A DNA stretch of 64,000 nt from Meishania litoralis (GCF_042611095.1 NZ_JBHFPV010000005.1:62001-126000), one strand, 5' to 3'; shown: positions 26,617 to 36,627, counted from the first letter of the stretch. Notes: generated by a model not told the origin, from the sequence alone. A program made the numbers and translations.

Positions 26617-27645
26617 TTAATTCAGGATCGGGGTCAATATAATATTACGGTAAGCTACATTGCCATGATCGCCCTGAAGATAGATCGGTCCTGGCGCAAA
26701 AACATCCGAACTGATGGCTCCTCCCGTGGGGCCTTCGACCGGCTGGTTGTCTATAATTTTCTTTCCATTAAAAATGACCGAGATATGGCGCTTGCATAGG
26801 GTGATATCTAAAGACTGCCATTCGCCCGCCGGTTTTTCTGCCGCCTCGCTTGGTGTGATTCTGCTGTAAACAGCGCCCATATTGTGCGGATCCAGGTCTT
26901 TGCCATAGGAATCTACAACCTGTATTTCATATAGCCCACGAAGATAAACGCCACTATTGTTTCCCTCGGGTACGTTTACTTCCAGTTTTAAGTTGAAATC
27001 TTCAAATTCTTGTTCGGTCCGTAAATTACCGTAACTCACATGATGGCCATCTTCTGGTTGTACAGGGTCATTGATCAATTGACCATCTTTAACTTTAAAA
27101 CCATTTTTCTTTTCAGGGTTTATGATGCGCCATCCCGTCAAATCTTTTCCATTGAATAGTTGGATTTCCTTGCCATATTTAACCTCATTGAGATTTGGTG
27201 CGCTGCCGACCGGGGCCAAACGTTTGCCCATGATACTTTGCTTGTTCTCACCATTGCCATCCCAATTGGGAGCTACCATCGTACCCGTGATTTCATCACC
27301 CATACGGGTAATTCGGAGGGTATAGGTAATGGTATGCACACGATTATCGCCATTATCATTTTTCTTTTTCGTTACGTCTTGTGTTCGTGTGACGACAATG
27401 TTGTTCTCGTCCACCTCATAAATATGTGAAACGGGGAGTACGCTACCACCGATCCACAAAAGTTCGGCATCCAAAAAACCTTCTTCATTATGCACTTTGA
27501 GCCAACCGATGCCCCCTCCTTCAACATCAAATGTCCAGGTGCCCAAAAATCCGTTCTCCACTTCGAGCGGCTCTAGACAATCCGCTGATAAAGTGGTGCA
27601 TATAGTGAATAAAATTGCCGAAAAGACAATGGATAGCTTTTTCAT
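26617..27645 (-). CDS. Secreted DUF1080 (3-keto-disaccharide hydrolase-like) protein
   Basis: The 342-residue protein has a signal peptide (MKKLSIVFSAILFTICTTLSA), an N-terminal beta domain (about 28-160) and a C-terminal DUF1080 concanavalin-like domain starting LFNGKDLTGWRI and containing NNSGVYLRG and GEWQSLDITL. DUF1080 proteins include 3-keto-glucoside hydrolases and are abundant in polysaccharide degraders. The N-terminal part has no family I can name. It starts the ABM-VOC-WYL minus-strand run. Confidence 0.88.
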   Translation of the reverse strand: MKKLSIVFSAILFTICTTLSADCLEPLEVENGFLGTWTFDVEGGGIGWLKVHNEEGFLDAELLWIGGSVLPVSHIYEVDENNIVVTRTQDVTKKKNDNGDNRVHTITYTLRITRMGDEITGTMVAPNWDGNGENKQSIMGKRLAPVGSAPNLNEVKYGKEIQLFNGKDLTGWRIINPEKKNGFKVKDGQLINDPVQPEDGHHVSYGNLRTEQEFEDFNLKLEVNVPEGNNSGVYLRGLYEIQVVDSYGKDLDPHNMGAVYSRITPSEAAEKPAGEWQSLDITLCKRHISVIFNGKKIIDNQPVEGPTGGAISSDVFAPGPIYLQGDHGNVAYRNIILTPILN

Positions 27646-27854
27646 CTGTTCTTATTTTAATTGTTTTTTAATGGTCAGATGTAATGCCCTAAAAACATAT
27701 CGGTTGTGTTGATAAATCCGTTAAAGGGCATTTCATGATTATAAATTAATTGGACCCGTTAGAAAATAGGTGTTAAAGACTGTAACAATTTAAGATTTTA
27801 TTTCAAGAATATGAGGATGTCTTATAAGATAATGTTGCCCGTCATTTTATTTTT

Positions 27855-29543
27855 CTAGTAGCCTACTGCCCCACTATCGGGCTGTGATGAATCAGAGGCA
27901 CCGGTAAGCAGTCTTTTTTCAGGATCAAAGGTAATACCCATGAGCGCACCCATATTGTTACGCGTGCCCAAGGTATGGCCCATGTTTTCAAGTATGCGCC
28001 TAGTATCTGGAGACATTAGGTCTTTCTCATAAATAATTTGATCCGGTAACCATTGGTGATGAATTTTCAAGGCTTCGATGGCCTTATCTATCCGCATATT
28101 AAATTCGAGTACATTCAAGACCGTTTGAAAAACCGTATTGATAATGGTACGTCCACCGGGACTTCCAATGACCAAAAAAGGTTTGCCGTTCTTGCCGACA
28201 ATGGTGGGTGTCATACTCGATAGCATTCGCTTTTCAGGAGCAATTAGATTGGGCATTGTGCCAATCTGTCCGTTATTTTTGGTAATTCCCGGTTGTGGAT
28301 TGAAGTCTCCCATCTCATTATTGAAAATAAATCCGAGTTGAGGGGAGCCCATTTGCGAGCCATAGCTGTATTCGAGCGTATAGGTGAGCGAAACGGCATT
28401 GCCGAATGCATCCATCGTCGATAAATGTGTGGTGCTTTCACCATCATAGATCTGCCCGAATTTTGTTGAATCGCTTACCGATGCGCGATGCATGTCAATT
28501 TCGTTAAAACGTTTTTGAGCAAAGCTTTTTGAAGTCAACTTTTTGATCGGGATATCCGGATTAAAATCGGGGTCGCCCAAATGTTCGGCCCGATCGGCAA
28601 AGGCCCGCCGCATGGCCTCGGCCACAAGATGCAAATGGGCGGCAGAATTGAATTCGATAGTCTTGAAATCGGCCAATTCCATCAGGTTCATCATTTCGAC
28701 CAGCGCAACGCCCCCGGAACTTGGAGGTGGCATCGAATAAATGTCATAACCCTTATAACTTCCCTTTATCGGGCTGCGCTCGATGGCCTCGTATTTTCTC
28801 AGATCTTTTTTGGTAATGAGGCCCCCGTTCTCTTTCATCCATGAAGCAATATTTTTGGCCGTTTCCCCTTTGTAGAATCCGTCATGGCCATTATCCCGGA
28901 TCAGACTTAAAGTTTTTGCCAAAGCAGGTTGTTTCCACCATTCTCCGGGTTCGGGTATTTTCTCGTTCTCGTTCAGAAAATAACCCTTCATAAATGGATT
29001 TCTGTTCTCTTCGGAAGTAAAATATTCCGCCGCCCCATAAAGTGACCAATTGAAAGGAAATCCGTTTTTTGCCTGTTCGACGGCCGGTTGTACCACTTCG
29101 GCCCAGGGAAGTTTGCCATATTTACGATGTGCCAAATAGAGGCCCGCAACGGTCCCGGGCACACCGATGGCCTTGGCCGACATGTGGTTACTATTATCAA
29201 CGACATTTCCGGTTTCGTCCAAATACATATCGTTCGAGGCTTTCAAAGGTGCTTTTTCACGAAAATCGATGGTCGTGACCTTTCCGTTGTTGTCCATAAA
29301 CACAATGAAACCGCCACCTCCGATATTTCCGGCCGCGGGGTGTGTGACCGCCAACGAAAAAGCCGTAGCTACCGCGGCGTCGATGGCATTGCCTCCTTTT
29401 TTTAAAATATCGACCCCGACCTGCGATGATGTTTTGTCGGAAGAGACCACCATACCGTTCTTGGCATAGGTTTGGCAATGGATTTGTAATGTTGCTGCAA
29501 TGAACAGAAGAAGTGAAAGGAAAAGAAAATTTGATTTCTTCAT
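27855..29543 (-). CDS. ggt: Gamma-glutamyltransferase
   Basis: The 562-residue periplasmic enzyme transfers the gamma-glutamyl group of glutathione-like substrates. A signal peptide covers the first ~23 residues. The autoprocessing site is TTHLS, with T371 as the N-terminal nucleophile of the small subunit. Other landmarks are GNIGGGGFI, PPPSSGGVALVEMMN, SSMTPTIV and GSPGGRTIINTV. The C-terminus DSSQPDSGAVGY is typical. Since the organism appears to make bacillithiol, the physiological substrate may be gamma-glutamyl peptides from outside. A 209-bp gap separates its stop from the DUF1080 start. Confidence 0.95.
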   Translation of the reverse strand: MKKSNFLFLSLLLFIAATLQIHCQTYAKNGMVVSSDKTSSQVGVDILKKGGNAIDAAVATAFSLAVTHPAAGNIGGGGFIVFMDNNGKVTTIDFREKAPLKASNDMYLDETGNVVDNSNHMSAKAIGVPGTVAGLYLAHRKYGKLPWAEVVQPAVEQAKNGFPFNWSLYGAAEYFTSEENRNPFMKGYFLNENEKIPEPGEWWKQPALAKTLSLIRDNGHDGFYKGETAKNIASWMKENGGLITKKDLRKYEAIERSPIKGSYKGYDIYSMPPPSSGGVALVEMMNLMELADFKTIEFNSAAHLHLVAEAMRRAFADRAEHLGDPDFNPDIPIKKLTSKSFAQKRFNEIDMHRASVSDSTKFGQIYDGESTTHLSTMDAFGNAVSLTYTLEYSYGSQMGSPQLGFIFNNEMGDFNPQPGITKNNGQIGTMPNLIAPEKRMLSSMTPTIVGKNGKPFLVIGSPGGRTIINTVFQTVLNVLEFNMRIDKAIEALKIHHQWLPDQIIYEKDLMSPDTRRILENMGHTLGTRNNMGALMGITFDPEKRLLTGASDSSQPDSGAVGY

Positions 29544-29625
29544 TGTTGATGAGTGCTTGGCGTTTGACGGCCTTGAAGATAAGAATTAATATTAGACCGA
29601 TTTTTGGGCCTAAACGCGAAATCGA

Positions 29626-30975
29626 TTATAGCAAACCCCTTGCCTTGATTTCCAAATACTTGTTGATAGTATTGATGGTCAACTGCTCGGGTTTGGTCAA
29701 AATGGTCTGAATACCGTATTGTTGCAGCTCTCTTTGCATCAACTTTTTTTCCAGGGAAAATTTCTCGGCTATGGTCTTGTGGTATATCGTTTGCAGATTT
29801 TCGGCATCCGCGGAGATTAGCTCTTCCAACTCCGAATTTTCAAAGAAGATAACGACCAACACATGTTTTTTGGCAATGGCCAATAGAAATGGAAGCTGTC
29901 GCTTCAACGATGAGATATGCTCAAAATTCGTGTAGAGAAGCAGCAAGCTTCTATGGTTGATCTTACGTTTGATATGGGCATACAACAAGCCGAAATCGGA
30001 GTCGGTAAACTCCGTTGTTATATTATACAGTTTCTCTAGAATAGTATTCAAATGTGCCAATTTCTGTACCGCCGGCACGTGGGTCTCGATATTTTTTGAA
30101 AAACTGACCAGACCTGTTTTGTCATTGCGCTTCAGGGCGACGTTCGAGAAGGCCAGCGTAGAATTTATGGCGTAATCCAATAGTTTGAGTTCGTTGAAGG
30201 GCATTTTCATGACCCGCCCCGTATCGATGATCGAGTAGATGGGCTGGGCTTTCTCATCTTGAAATTGGTTGACCATCAATTGGTGCTGCTTGGCGGTCGC
30301 TTTCCAATTTACGGTTCGAATGTCATCGCCCTGTACATACTCCTTTATCTGTTCAAATTCTTGGGTGTGGCCGATGCGCCTGATTTTTTTGAGGCCGAAA
30401 AGGGTGAGTTTGTTGCTTATGGCCAAGAAGTCGTATTGTTGCATTTGTATGATACTCGGGTAAACGGGCACCATTTGATCTTTTTGAAAAACATAACGCC
30501 TTCGGACTATTTTTAATGGGGAGGATGCAAAAATGTTCAGGTTGCCAAAAACGTATTCGCCCCGGTCTACGGGGCGCACCGTATATTCAAAAAGTTTTTT
30601 TTCACCCTTTATCAGGTCGGTCTTGTATTCAAAATCCCTTTTTTGAAATTGCGCGGGCAGTTCGTCTATCAACGAAACATAAGCTTTGAAAGGATAGTTC
30701 GAAGTGAACTCGATCAAAATCGGATTGAGATCGCTGTTCGACAATTTCTGGGGAAGCTTTCGTCTTCCCGCGATACCCTTCATCGAATACATCAGATAGG
30801 TATCGAACAGGAAAAGACCGACCAAAAGCAGTGTCAAGACCCAAGCAATCGGATATAAAACCGGAAGCCAATACGAAATGATGAAACAGGCCGATAAGAC
30901 CGCCAAGTACCGGAAAAAGGTATTATGTATGTAGAACGACCTGAGAAACTGCACTTGGTTATCTTGGTATTTCAA
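29626..30975 (-). CDS. DUF58 domain-containing protein
   Basis: A 449-residue protein with two N-terminal membrane helices (residues ~20-60), then a beta domain, then the DUF58 vWA-like core: REYVQGDDIRTVNWKATA-type motif (here IKEYVQGDDIRTVNWKATAK) and a MIDAS-like IIDTGRVM. DUF58 proteins pair with MoxR ATPases, which are thought to act as chaperones for the vWA partner. Its start overlaps the MoxR stop by 17 bp. Confidence 0.9.
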   Translation of the reverse strand: MKYQDNQVQFLRSFYIHNTFFRYLAVLSACFIISYWLPVLYPIAWVLTLLLVGLFLFDTYLMYSMKGIAGRRKLPQKLSNSDLNPILIEFTSNYPFKAYVSLIDELPAQFQKRDFEYKTDLIKGEKKLFEYTVRPVDRGEYVFGNLNIFASSPLKIVRRRYVFQKDQMVPVYPSIIQMQQYDFLAISNKLTLFGLKKIRRIGHTQEFEQIKEYVQGDDIRTVNWKATAKQHQLMVNQFQDEKAQPIYSIIDTGRVMKMPFNELKLLDYAINSTLAFSNVALKRNDKTGLVSFSKNIETHVPAVQKLAHLNTILEKLYNITTEFTDSDFGLLYAHIKRKINHRSLLLLYTNFEHISSLKRQLPFLLAIAKKHVLVVIFFENSELEELISADAENLQTIYHKTIAEKFSLEKKLMQRELQQYGIQTILTKPEQLTINTINKYLEIKARGLL

Positions 30976-31957
30976 CGGATTCGGTAATCATTTTGATCAC
31001 GCTGTCGGTGGTCATACCCTCCATTTCGCGTTCGGGAGTCAGAATCACCCTGTGGTTGAGCACTGGGATCAATGCCCTTTTGACATCTTCAGGGATGACA
31101 AAGTCACGCCCATTGACGGCCGCGAAGGCCTTCGCCGAATTCAAGGTTGCAATAGAGGCACGGGGAGAACCGCCCAGATAGAGATGCGGATGGTTTCTGG
31201 TCTTGGTGATGATATCGGCGATATATTTGATCAGTTTTTCCTCGACGATAATATCTTGGATCTTTGTTCTGAAATCCGCCAATTGCGCAGGGTTCAGTAC
31301 ATCTTTGATAAGTGACTGCGGTTCAGAGCCTTTTCGCTCATGATGGGTCTGTATAATACGTATTTCTTCATCCGTGGTCGGATAATCGATCTTTATTTTG
31401 AAGATAAACCGATCTAATTGTGCTTCGGGCAATGCATAGGTGCCTTCTTGCTCGATGGGGTTTTGCGTGGCGAGCACCATAAAGGGCGTATCCATTTTAT
31501 AGGTCGTGCCGTCCATGGTAACTTGCCGTTCTTCCATAGTCTCGAACATGGCCGCCTGCGTCTTGGCAGGGGCGCGATTGATCTCGTCGATCAAGATGAT
31601 GTTCGAAAAGATTGGACCTTTTTTGAATTCGAATTCAGATGTTTTCACATTGAAAACCGAGGTGCCCAAAATATCGCTCGGCATCAGGTCGGGCGTGAAC
31701 TGAATGCGGCTGAAATCCGTTTTCAGGGTTTTGGCGAAAAGTTTGGCGGTTATCGTCTTGGCAATGCCCGGTACGCCTTCGATCAACACATGGCCGTCGA
31801 CCAAAAGCGAGACGATCAACAATTCGATGAAATTCTCTTGGCCAACGATGACTTTGGCAAGTTCGGCCTTGATGGCGGCAACGGCTTTTCTAAGCTCTTC
31901 CAACGGAATACGATTGTCAAAGTTCAGGTCGTCATTCGGTGTTTCATTATTTTCCAT
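30959..31957 (-). CDS. MoxR-type AAA+ ATPase
   Basis: A 332-residue MoxR ATPase: Walker A GVPGIAKT, Walker B ILIDEINRAP, sensor-1 MVLATQNPIEQEGTYALPEA, an Arg-containing LYLGGSPRAS segment, and the MoxR lid. These ATPases remodel partner proteins of the DUF58/vWA type. Here it overlaps the DUF58 gene downstream (17 bp) and the DUF4350 gene upstream (11 bp), so the operon is translationally coupled. Confidence 0.95.
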   Translation of the reverse strand: MENNETPNDDLNFDNRIPLEELRKAVAAIKAELAKVIVGQENFIELLIVSLLVDGHVLIEGVPGIAKTITAKLFAKTLKTDFSRIQFTPDLMPSDILGTSVFNVKTSEFEFKKGPIFSNIILIDEINRAPAKTQAAMFETMEERQVTMDGTTYKMDTPFMVLATQNPIEQEGTYALPEAQLDRFIFKIKIDYPTTDEEIRIIQTHHERKGSEPQSLIKDVLNPAQLADFRTKIQDIIVEEKLIKYIADIITKTRNHPHLYLGGSPRASIATLNSAKAFAAVNGRDFVIPEDVKRALIPVLNHRVILTPEREMEGMTTDSVIKMITESVEIPR

Positions 31958-33164
31958 AAGCTTTTTGTTTAAAGTTTTCGATCAGTGTATTTAGTTTAAG
32001 CAGTTCGCTGTCAGCCAAAGAGTCACTTTTTTTAATACGCTCCATTAGCTTGAAGAGTGCCTTGACATCATCGACGGTCTGATTGCTACGCGAAGCCAGA
32101 TTGCGATAAAATTCGTCATTGGGTTCTTCGGTGCCCATATATAAATGCGAACGTATATATTCCATAAAATAGGCGATCTTATGTTCAGAGATCGCTTGGG
32201 CCTCTCCCTTTTCAAAATACATATCGGCGATCGTTCGGGTAAAGGCCAGCGTTTGGTTTTTTAAGGGAAGCACTACAGGTATCGCCCTTTGTTTTCGTTT
32301 TCCCTCGAAAACCACGTAAAGCAAAGCTCCGATCAACGCGATGTAATAGGCCCATTTGAATTCTTTTGTGTTCAGAAAAATGTGCATTGGCGAGGTGTAG
32401 CGCGCTTTGCCCGATTTGTAGTAGTTGTCGATATAAATGGTCCGCGAGCCATCAAGATATGATAACAGGCCCGCGGTATAATCTTTATTGCTTTCTTGAA
32501 GGATAAAATAATTGGTAAACGCTTTTGGGAATGTCGAAAGATAAATTTCACCCTTTCCGAAAGGTTGCTTGACAACGTTAAAGTTCTTTTCCTGTGCCGA
32601 GCCATCCTCATTGAAAAAATCCACCGTACCGATAACAGTGGTTTTCAAAGTGTCTATTTTGTTCAAGAAGGTAGCATAACTATCTTTTTCGAACGAATAT
32701 CCTTCTTCCGTTTTTAATTTGGGATGTACCAAACGATGAAATTGTTTTTGCCCTTCCCCGAAACCGGAATACAAATTTGATATCTCAAGGTTCAAAGTGT
32801 CCAAAAAAACTTCCTCGAACTGCCGGGAAGCTATGAACAGGGTATTTCCCTTGGAAGTCCAATCCAGCAGGGAATTCAATTCACTCTCACCGAAATCAAT
32901 ATTCTCATTGGCGAAAAAATAGGTTCCTTCGGTTTCTTGTCCTTCATTCAAAAATTCAAAAGGCGGCACCGTGACCTGTCGTATCTTCTCTCCGAACGTT
33001 TTGTTCACAATGTCGTTGAACACATAGGTGCCATAGGGTATCTTGTGTTGCGCCACGTATGACGGAAACCAATTGATTTCCTTATCGCTATTGTATTGCA
33101 GGAGCATCAAAAGGGCCAATGTGAATATGGCGATGACGATATATACCCTTCCTTTTTTAACCAT
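31947..33164 (-). CDS. DUF4350 domain membrane protein
   Basis: A 405-residue protein with an N-terminal membrane anchor (RVYIVIAIFTLALLMLLQYN), an extracytoplasmic DUF4350 domain resembling a degenerate glutamine-amidotransferase fold (LLDWTSKGNTLFIASRQFEE, FGKGEIYLSTFPKAFTNYFI), a second membrane segment near residue 275 and a cytoplasmic helical tail. It is a standard member of the MoxR/DUF58/SpoIIM cluster of Bacteroidota. Overlaps with both neighbours are 11 bp and 8 bp. Confidence 0.87.
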   Translation of the reverse strand: MVKKGRVYIVIAIFTLALLMLLQYNSDKEINWFPSYVAQHKIPYGTYVFNDIVNKTFGEKIRQVTVPPFEFLNEGQETEGTYFFANENIDFGESELNSLLDWTSKGNTLFIASRQFEEVFLDTLNLEISNLYSGFGEGQKQFHRLVHPKLKTEEGYSFEKDSYATFLNKIDTLKTTVIGTVDFFNEDGSAQEKNFNVVKQPFGKGEIYLSTFPKAFTNYFILQESNKDYTAGLLSYLDGSRTIYIDNYYKSGKARYTSPMHIFLNTKEFKWAYYIALIGALLYVVFEGKRKQRAIPVVLPLKNQTLAFTRTIADMYFEKGEAQAISEHKIAYFMEYIRSHLYMGTEEPNDEFYRNLASRSNQTVDDVKALFKLMERIKKSDSLADSELLKLNTLIENFKQKAYGK

Positions 33165-33897
33165 TTTTCAAGGTTTTTTGAAGGGATTCGAAATCTTTTT
33201 CCGCAATTCTGTAGTTGGCCTCGTCAATATTGAAATTACCGTACCATATATAATCGTACCATCGGGTAATCACACCGAAAGGTTGTTTCAAGGTCTGATC
33301 GTCTATTTCGTTCAGATAATCAAAATTGGTTTTTTGAAGCTCCCAAGCAATGACTTCGTTGTCGGTCATCAGTTGTAGGATATAAAGGTAATAATATCGT
33401 ATGGCCATGCGATAGTCCTTATCCAGCAACGCCTTTTGGATCAATTGTTGAATGTCTTCGTTCTTGATGATATGTTCTTCTTCCGACAATGCTACCAGCG
33501 CCTCGTTCTTTTTGGCCTGTTTTAGGGTGCTGGCATTGACGTTCAAGAAAAATTTTATCAGTATAAAAAGCAATAGCGCTAAAAGCACATAGGGCAGTAT
33601 ACGGAAGAAGACCTGTAAAAATCCCGCGGCCTTTTCCACCCCGAAAAGCCATTCAAAGAACCGGGATATCAGGTTGTAGAACCAGGTCTTGAAATCGTCC
33701 CACCACGTTCGATCTCTTTTGATGGTTTCATAATCAAAATCAGGATTGTTTCGATAGGCTTGCAGATCATCTTCCTGTATCTCTCTAACCGTTAATCGGC
33801 CGTTATCATATTTGACCGTAACCGTAGAATCTTGTTGGGCGACCGTAACGCTAACCAACAAGACCAAAGAAAGAAAAAGAAGAAAATGTTTGCGCAT
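33157..33897 (-). CDS. DUF4129 domain membrane protein
   Basis: A 246-residue protein: signal or anchor helix (MRKHFLLFLSLVLLVSVTVA), a periplasmic stretch with DYETIKRDRTWWDDFKTWFY, a membrane helix around residues 95-115, then a cytoplasmic DUF4129 domain rich in helices (DYRMAIRYYYLYILQLMTD, PFGVITRWYDYIWYG). DUF4129 is often fused to or encoded with transglutaminase and DUF58 proteins. Function unknown. It overlaps the DUF4350 gene and begins 2 bp after the preceding gene's stop. Confidence 0.87.
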   Translation of the reverse strand: MRKHFLLFLSLVLLVSVTVAQQDSTVTVKYDNGRLTVREIQEDDLQAYRNNPDFDYETIKRDRTWWDDFKTWFYNLISRFFEWLFGVEKAAGFLQVFFRILPYVLLALLLFILIKFFLNVNASTLKQAKKNEALVALSEEEHIIKNEDIQQLIQKALLDKDYRMAIRYYYLYILQLMTDNEVIAWELQKTNFDYLNEIDDQTLKQPFGVITRWYDYIWYGNFNIDEANYRIAEKDFESLQKTLKNG

Positions 33898-33899
33898 GC

Positions 33900-34781
33900 C
33901 TAGTAGTCCCTATTTTCCCCCAAACTTTCGATACGTTCGTAGGTGCCCGTAAAATTCTTTCTTTCGTTCAAATTGAAATAAATAAAGACCCCGGCCACGA
34001 TCGAAATGATGTTGAGCAAGAATTGTGCAACGGTACCGACGATGTTCAATAAAATATAAATGGGATCTTTGAAGACATCCATAATACCCTCGGCATCGAC
34101 CTCGCCCGAAAACATGCCCATCTTTAACCAATTATAGATCATTGTGGGCAGCGCAAATGCATAGCTTGCGATCATTACGATTATGGCGGTTACCAATAGT
34201 GTGGCAAAAGTGATCCACCAGTGGTCTTTGACCAACGTAAAACTATAACTAAAGGCATCGGTGACCGAAAGTCTGTTATAGACCATTATGGCAAAGGCCA
34301 ACGATAACGGCACCCAGAGGTATATGCCTGGGATAAAGCAGAACATCAGACCTGCCGCTACGCATACGACAACCAAAAATCCCATTCCGATAAACTTCCA
34401 AAAAGTGGCGTACACATCAGACTTGATCGTATTAAAGTCTATTTTTCCCTTGCCGCTGGCATACGATTTAATATAGTGCAATACGGTCGACTGGGCCATT
34501 GTGTAGACTGCAATTATGGAAATCACATAGAGTCCGCCGATCAACAATATCAAAAGTACGTTGGGTACGGCATCGTTATTGAACATCAAAAGACTGAAGC
34601 TATTGCCGATATAGTACATATACATGGCCAGTGCGATGACCATAATCATGATATAAGGCCCGACTATCTTAAAGAATGTGGCCATGAATGGTTTGAACTC
34701 GGTGCGGAGAAAAGCGAAGGTGTCAGAAAGCACTTCCCCGAGTTCACGCTGCTTTTTGAATTCGATGTATTGATCGGTCAT
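33900..34781 (-). CDS. Multi-pass membrane protein of the MoxR cluster
   Basis: A 293-residue protein with about six membrane helices (for example FKIVGPYIMIMVIALAMYMY, VLLILLIGGLYVISIIAVYT, FIGMGFLVVVCVAAGLMFCF). It resembles the membrane domain of glycerophosphodiester-phosphodiesterase-like proteins but has no catalytic domain. It is encoded between the DUF4129 gene and the SpoIIM-like gene with a 2-bp gap and a 4-bp overlap, so it is part of that complex by context. No catalytic motif seen. Confidence 0.78.
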   Translation of the reverse strand: MTDQYIEFKKQRELGEVLSDTFAFLRTEFKPFMATFFKIVGPYIMIMVIALAMYMYYIGNSFSLLMFNNDAVPNVLLILLIGGLYVISIIAVYTMAQSTVLHYIKSYASGKGKIDFNTIKSDVYATFWKFIGMGFLVVVCVAAGLMFCFIPGIYLWVPLSLAFAIMVYNRLSVTDAFSYSFTLVKDHWWITFATLLVTAIIVMIASYAFALPTMIYNWLKMGMFSGEVDAEGIMDVFKDPIYILLNIVGTVAQFLLNIISIVAGVFIYFNLNERKNFTGTYERIESLGENRDY

Positions 34782-35737
34782 AAGTTCGGTTTTTTATTCA
34801 GTTTTATGGGATAAAGTATGTAGTAATATACTATGGCTGCCAGCGAAACGGCTATTATCAAAATGGCCAACCCGTCGGGCATTTCGGTATGGCGGGTCAC
34901 GAAACCTTCCAAAAATCCGGCAATGATGAAAAAGGGAACGGTACTGATCATTATTTTCAAACCGTTCTTGACACCTCTCTTGAATGATTCCAGACGCGAA
35001 TAGGTGCCGGGAAACAATAAGCCGTTTGCCAGAACCAATCCGGCGCAGCCCGCTATGATGATTACCGAAATCTCTATGGTACCATGGATCCAAATGGTTC
35101 GCACCGATTCCCACAGCAATCCTTTTTCATAGAAGAAATATTGAAAGCTACCGAGCATGATGCCATTTTGCAACATGATCATCAACGTGCCGATTCCTAG
35201 AAAAATACCGTAGGCAAAGGCCATCAATGCCACACGTATATTGTTAATGGTGATGCCCAAGAACATATTGAATTCGCCCATTTGCTTATAAACGGCCATG
35301 GGGTCGCCCTTTTCAATGTTTTCCAGGGTCATGTTAACATACCCGTCGCCAAGTATCGCGCGGACAAAATCGGCATCGTCGGCCGCGGAAAAAGCGCCTA
35401 CGATAGTAAAAAAAACGAAGACCAAAAAGGCGATGAGCAATTCGCGATGATGGTGATAGAAAAGTGTCGGGAATTCGGTTTTCCAAAACTCGAGGATCCG
35501 GTTCTTCGGCTCACGCTTGGTCTTATAAATTTTCTGGTGGGCCTGAGCGGCCAGACCGTTTAGGTAAAACTCGGTATTGCTACCTTGGTAAAAGGTTTTG
35601 GCGTAGCTGAGGTGATCGGTGATTTCTATATAGAGGTCGGACAATACATCGGGCGATAACTTCGTTTTGTTTGACAGTGCGCTTTCAAAAGTGGCCCATT
35701 TGTCCTTATTTTGTTTTACAAAGGCAGCTTCGCGCAT
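34778..35737 (-). CDS. SpoIIM-family stage II sporulation M-like membrane protein
   Basis: A 319-residue protein with an N-terminal soluble helical part (residues 1-85) and about five membrane helices. The SpoIIM family pattern is seen in FLGITINNIRVALMAFAYGI, GTLMIMLQNGIMLGSF, and ESVRTIWIHGTIEISVIIIA with the conserved HG-E motif. In Bacillus, SpoIIM works in septal peptidoglycan hydrolysis; in this non-sporulating lineage the role is unknown. It is the first gene of the six-gene operon and diverges from the RDD gene. Confidence 0.9.
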   Translation of the reverse strand: MREAAFVKQNKDKWATFESALSNKTKLSPDVLSDLYIEITDHLSYAKTFYQGSNTEFYLNGLAAQAHQKIYKTKREPKNRILEFWKTEFPTLFYHHHRELLIAFLVFVFFTIVGAFSAADDADFVRAILGDGYVNMTLENIEKGDPMAVYKQMGEFNMFLGITINNIRVALMAFAYGIFLGIGTLMIMLQNGIMLGSFQYFFYEKGLLWESVRTIWIHGTIEISVIIIAGCAGLVLANGLLFPGTYSRLESFKRGVKNGLKIMISTVPFFIIAGFLEGFVTRHTEMPDGLAILIIAVSLAAIVYYYILYPIKLNKKPNL

Positions 35738-35910
35738 GAATTGTTATGGTTAGAGAAATTGACCGGATTTAAAAAACGACTTCGAGTATAAAATGGGATT
35801 GGCCCGATTTTGTTCCAAATAGCTATCGAAATTAACGAAACTAAGTGCGAAAAAGTATACAATACATACGTTCAAAGCCGGAATAATACCTTCTTCAAAG
35901 GAAGTAAAAT

Positions 35911-36627
35911 ATGGAACAATTTCAAATAGAGACTGCCCAAAACATTACGATCCACCAGAACACGGCACACCTTGGCGACCGAATGTTGGCCTATATCATC
36001 GATAGTTTCATCATTTTGGTCTACACCATTTTGATGATATGGTTATTGCTTGCGCTTGACATCGATTTTTCAGACATGTGGGCACTTTATCTTGTTTTAG
36101 GCCTTCCGGCTTTTTTGTACTATTTGCTGCTCGAGACCTTTATGGATGGCAAAACTGTTGGTAAGAGCCTCATGCACATTCGGGTGGTGAAAATCGATGG
36201 ATCCAAACCTAATTTTTCAAATTATTTCGTGCGATGGATACTGCGGATAATCGATGTTTCGCTGACTTCAGGTGGGGTAGCGGTCTTGACCATATTGATC
36301 CGAGGAAAAGGGCAAAGGGTGGGCGATATCGCCGCGAGCACTACCGTGATCAGTGAAAAGAAGAGGGTTACCTTGAAAGATACCCTCTTGAGGGAATTAC
36401 CCGAAGATTATACGCCAAGGTTTCCTCAGGTGACGGTTTTCAAGGATCGTGAAATGCAGACGATCAAAGAACTTTTCGATTCGGCCAGGCGAAATGGCAA
36501 TCATAACGTCATACTTTCGCTAAGCGATAGGATAAAAAAAGTGGCCGATATATCTTCCGATCTAAAACCGTTGGAGTTCGTAGACATCATAATTAAGGAT
36601 TATAACTACTATACCCAACGACTCTGA
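35911..36627 (+). CDS. RDD family membrane protein
   Basis: A 238-residue protein with the RDD domain in residues 20-150: LGDRMLAYIIDSFIILVYTI, then DGKTVGKSLMHIRVVKIDG and NYFVRWILRIIDVS, then RGKGQRVGDIAASTTVI. The first Arg/Asp motif here is DRMLAYIID. RDD proteins are proposed transporters or exchangers. The C-terminal third is cytoplasmic and helical. It is divergent from the SpoIIM operon (173 bp between starts), an arrangement conserved in Bacteroidota, so a shared function is likely. Confidence 0.9.
   Translation: MEQFQIETAQNITIHQNTAHLGDRMLAYIIDSFIILVYTILMIWLLLALDIDFSDMWALYLVLGLPAFLYYLLLETFMDGKTVGKSLMHIRVVKIDGSKPNFSNYFVRWILRIIDVSLTSGGVAVLTILIRGKGQRVGDIAASTTVISEKKRVTLKDTLLRELPEDYTPRFPQVTVFKDREMQTIKELFDSARRNGNHNVILSLSDRIKKVADISSDLKPLEFVDIIIKDYNYYTQRL

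Noticed and set aside
31418..31972. 184-residue plus-strand frame
   Set aside because: Antisense to the MoxR ATPase Walker motifs.
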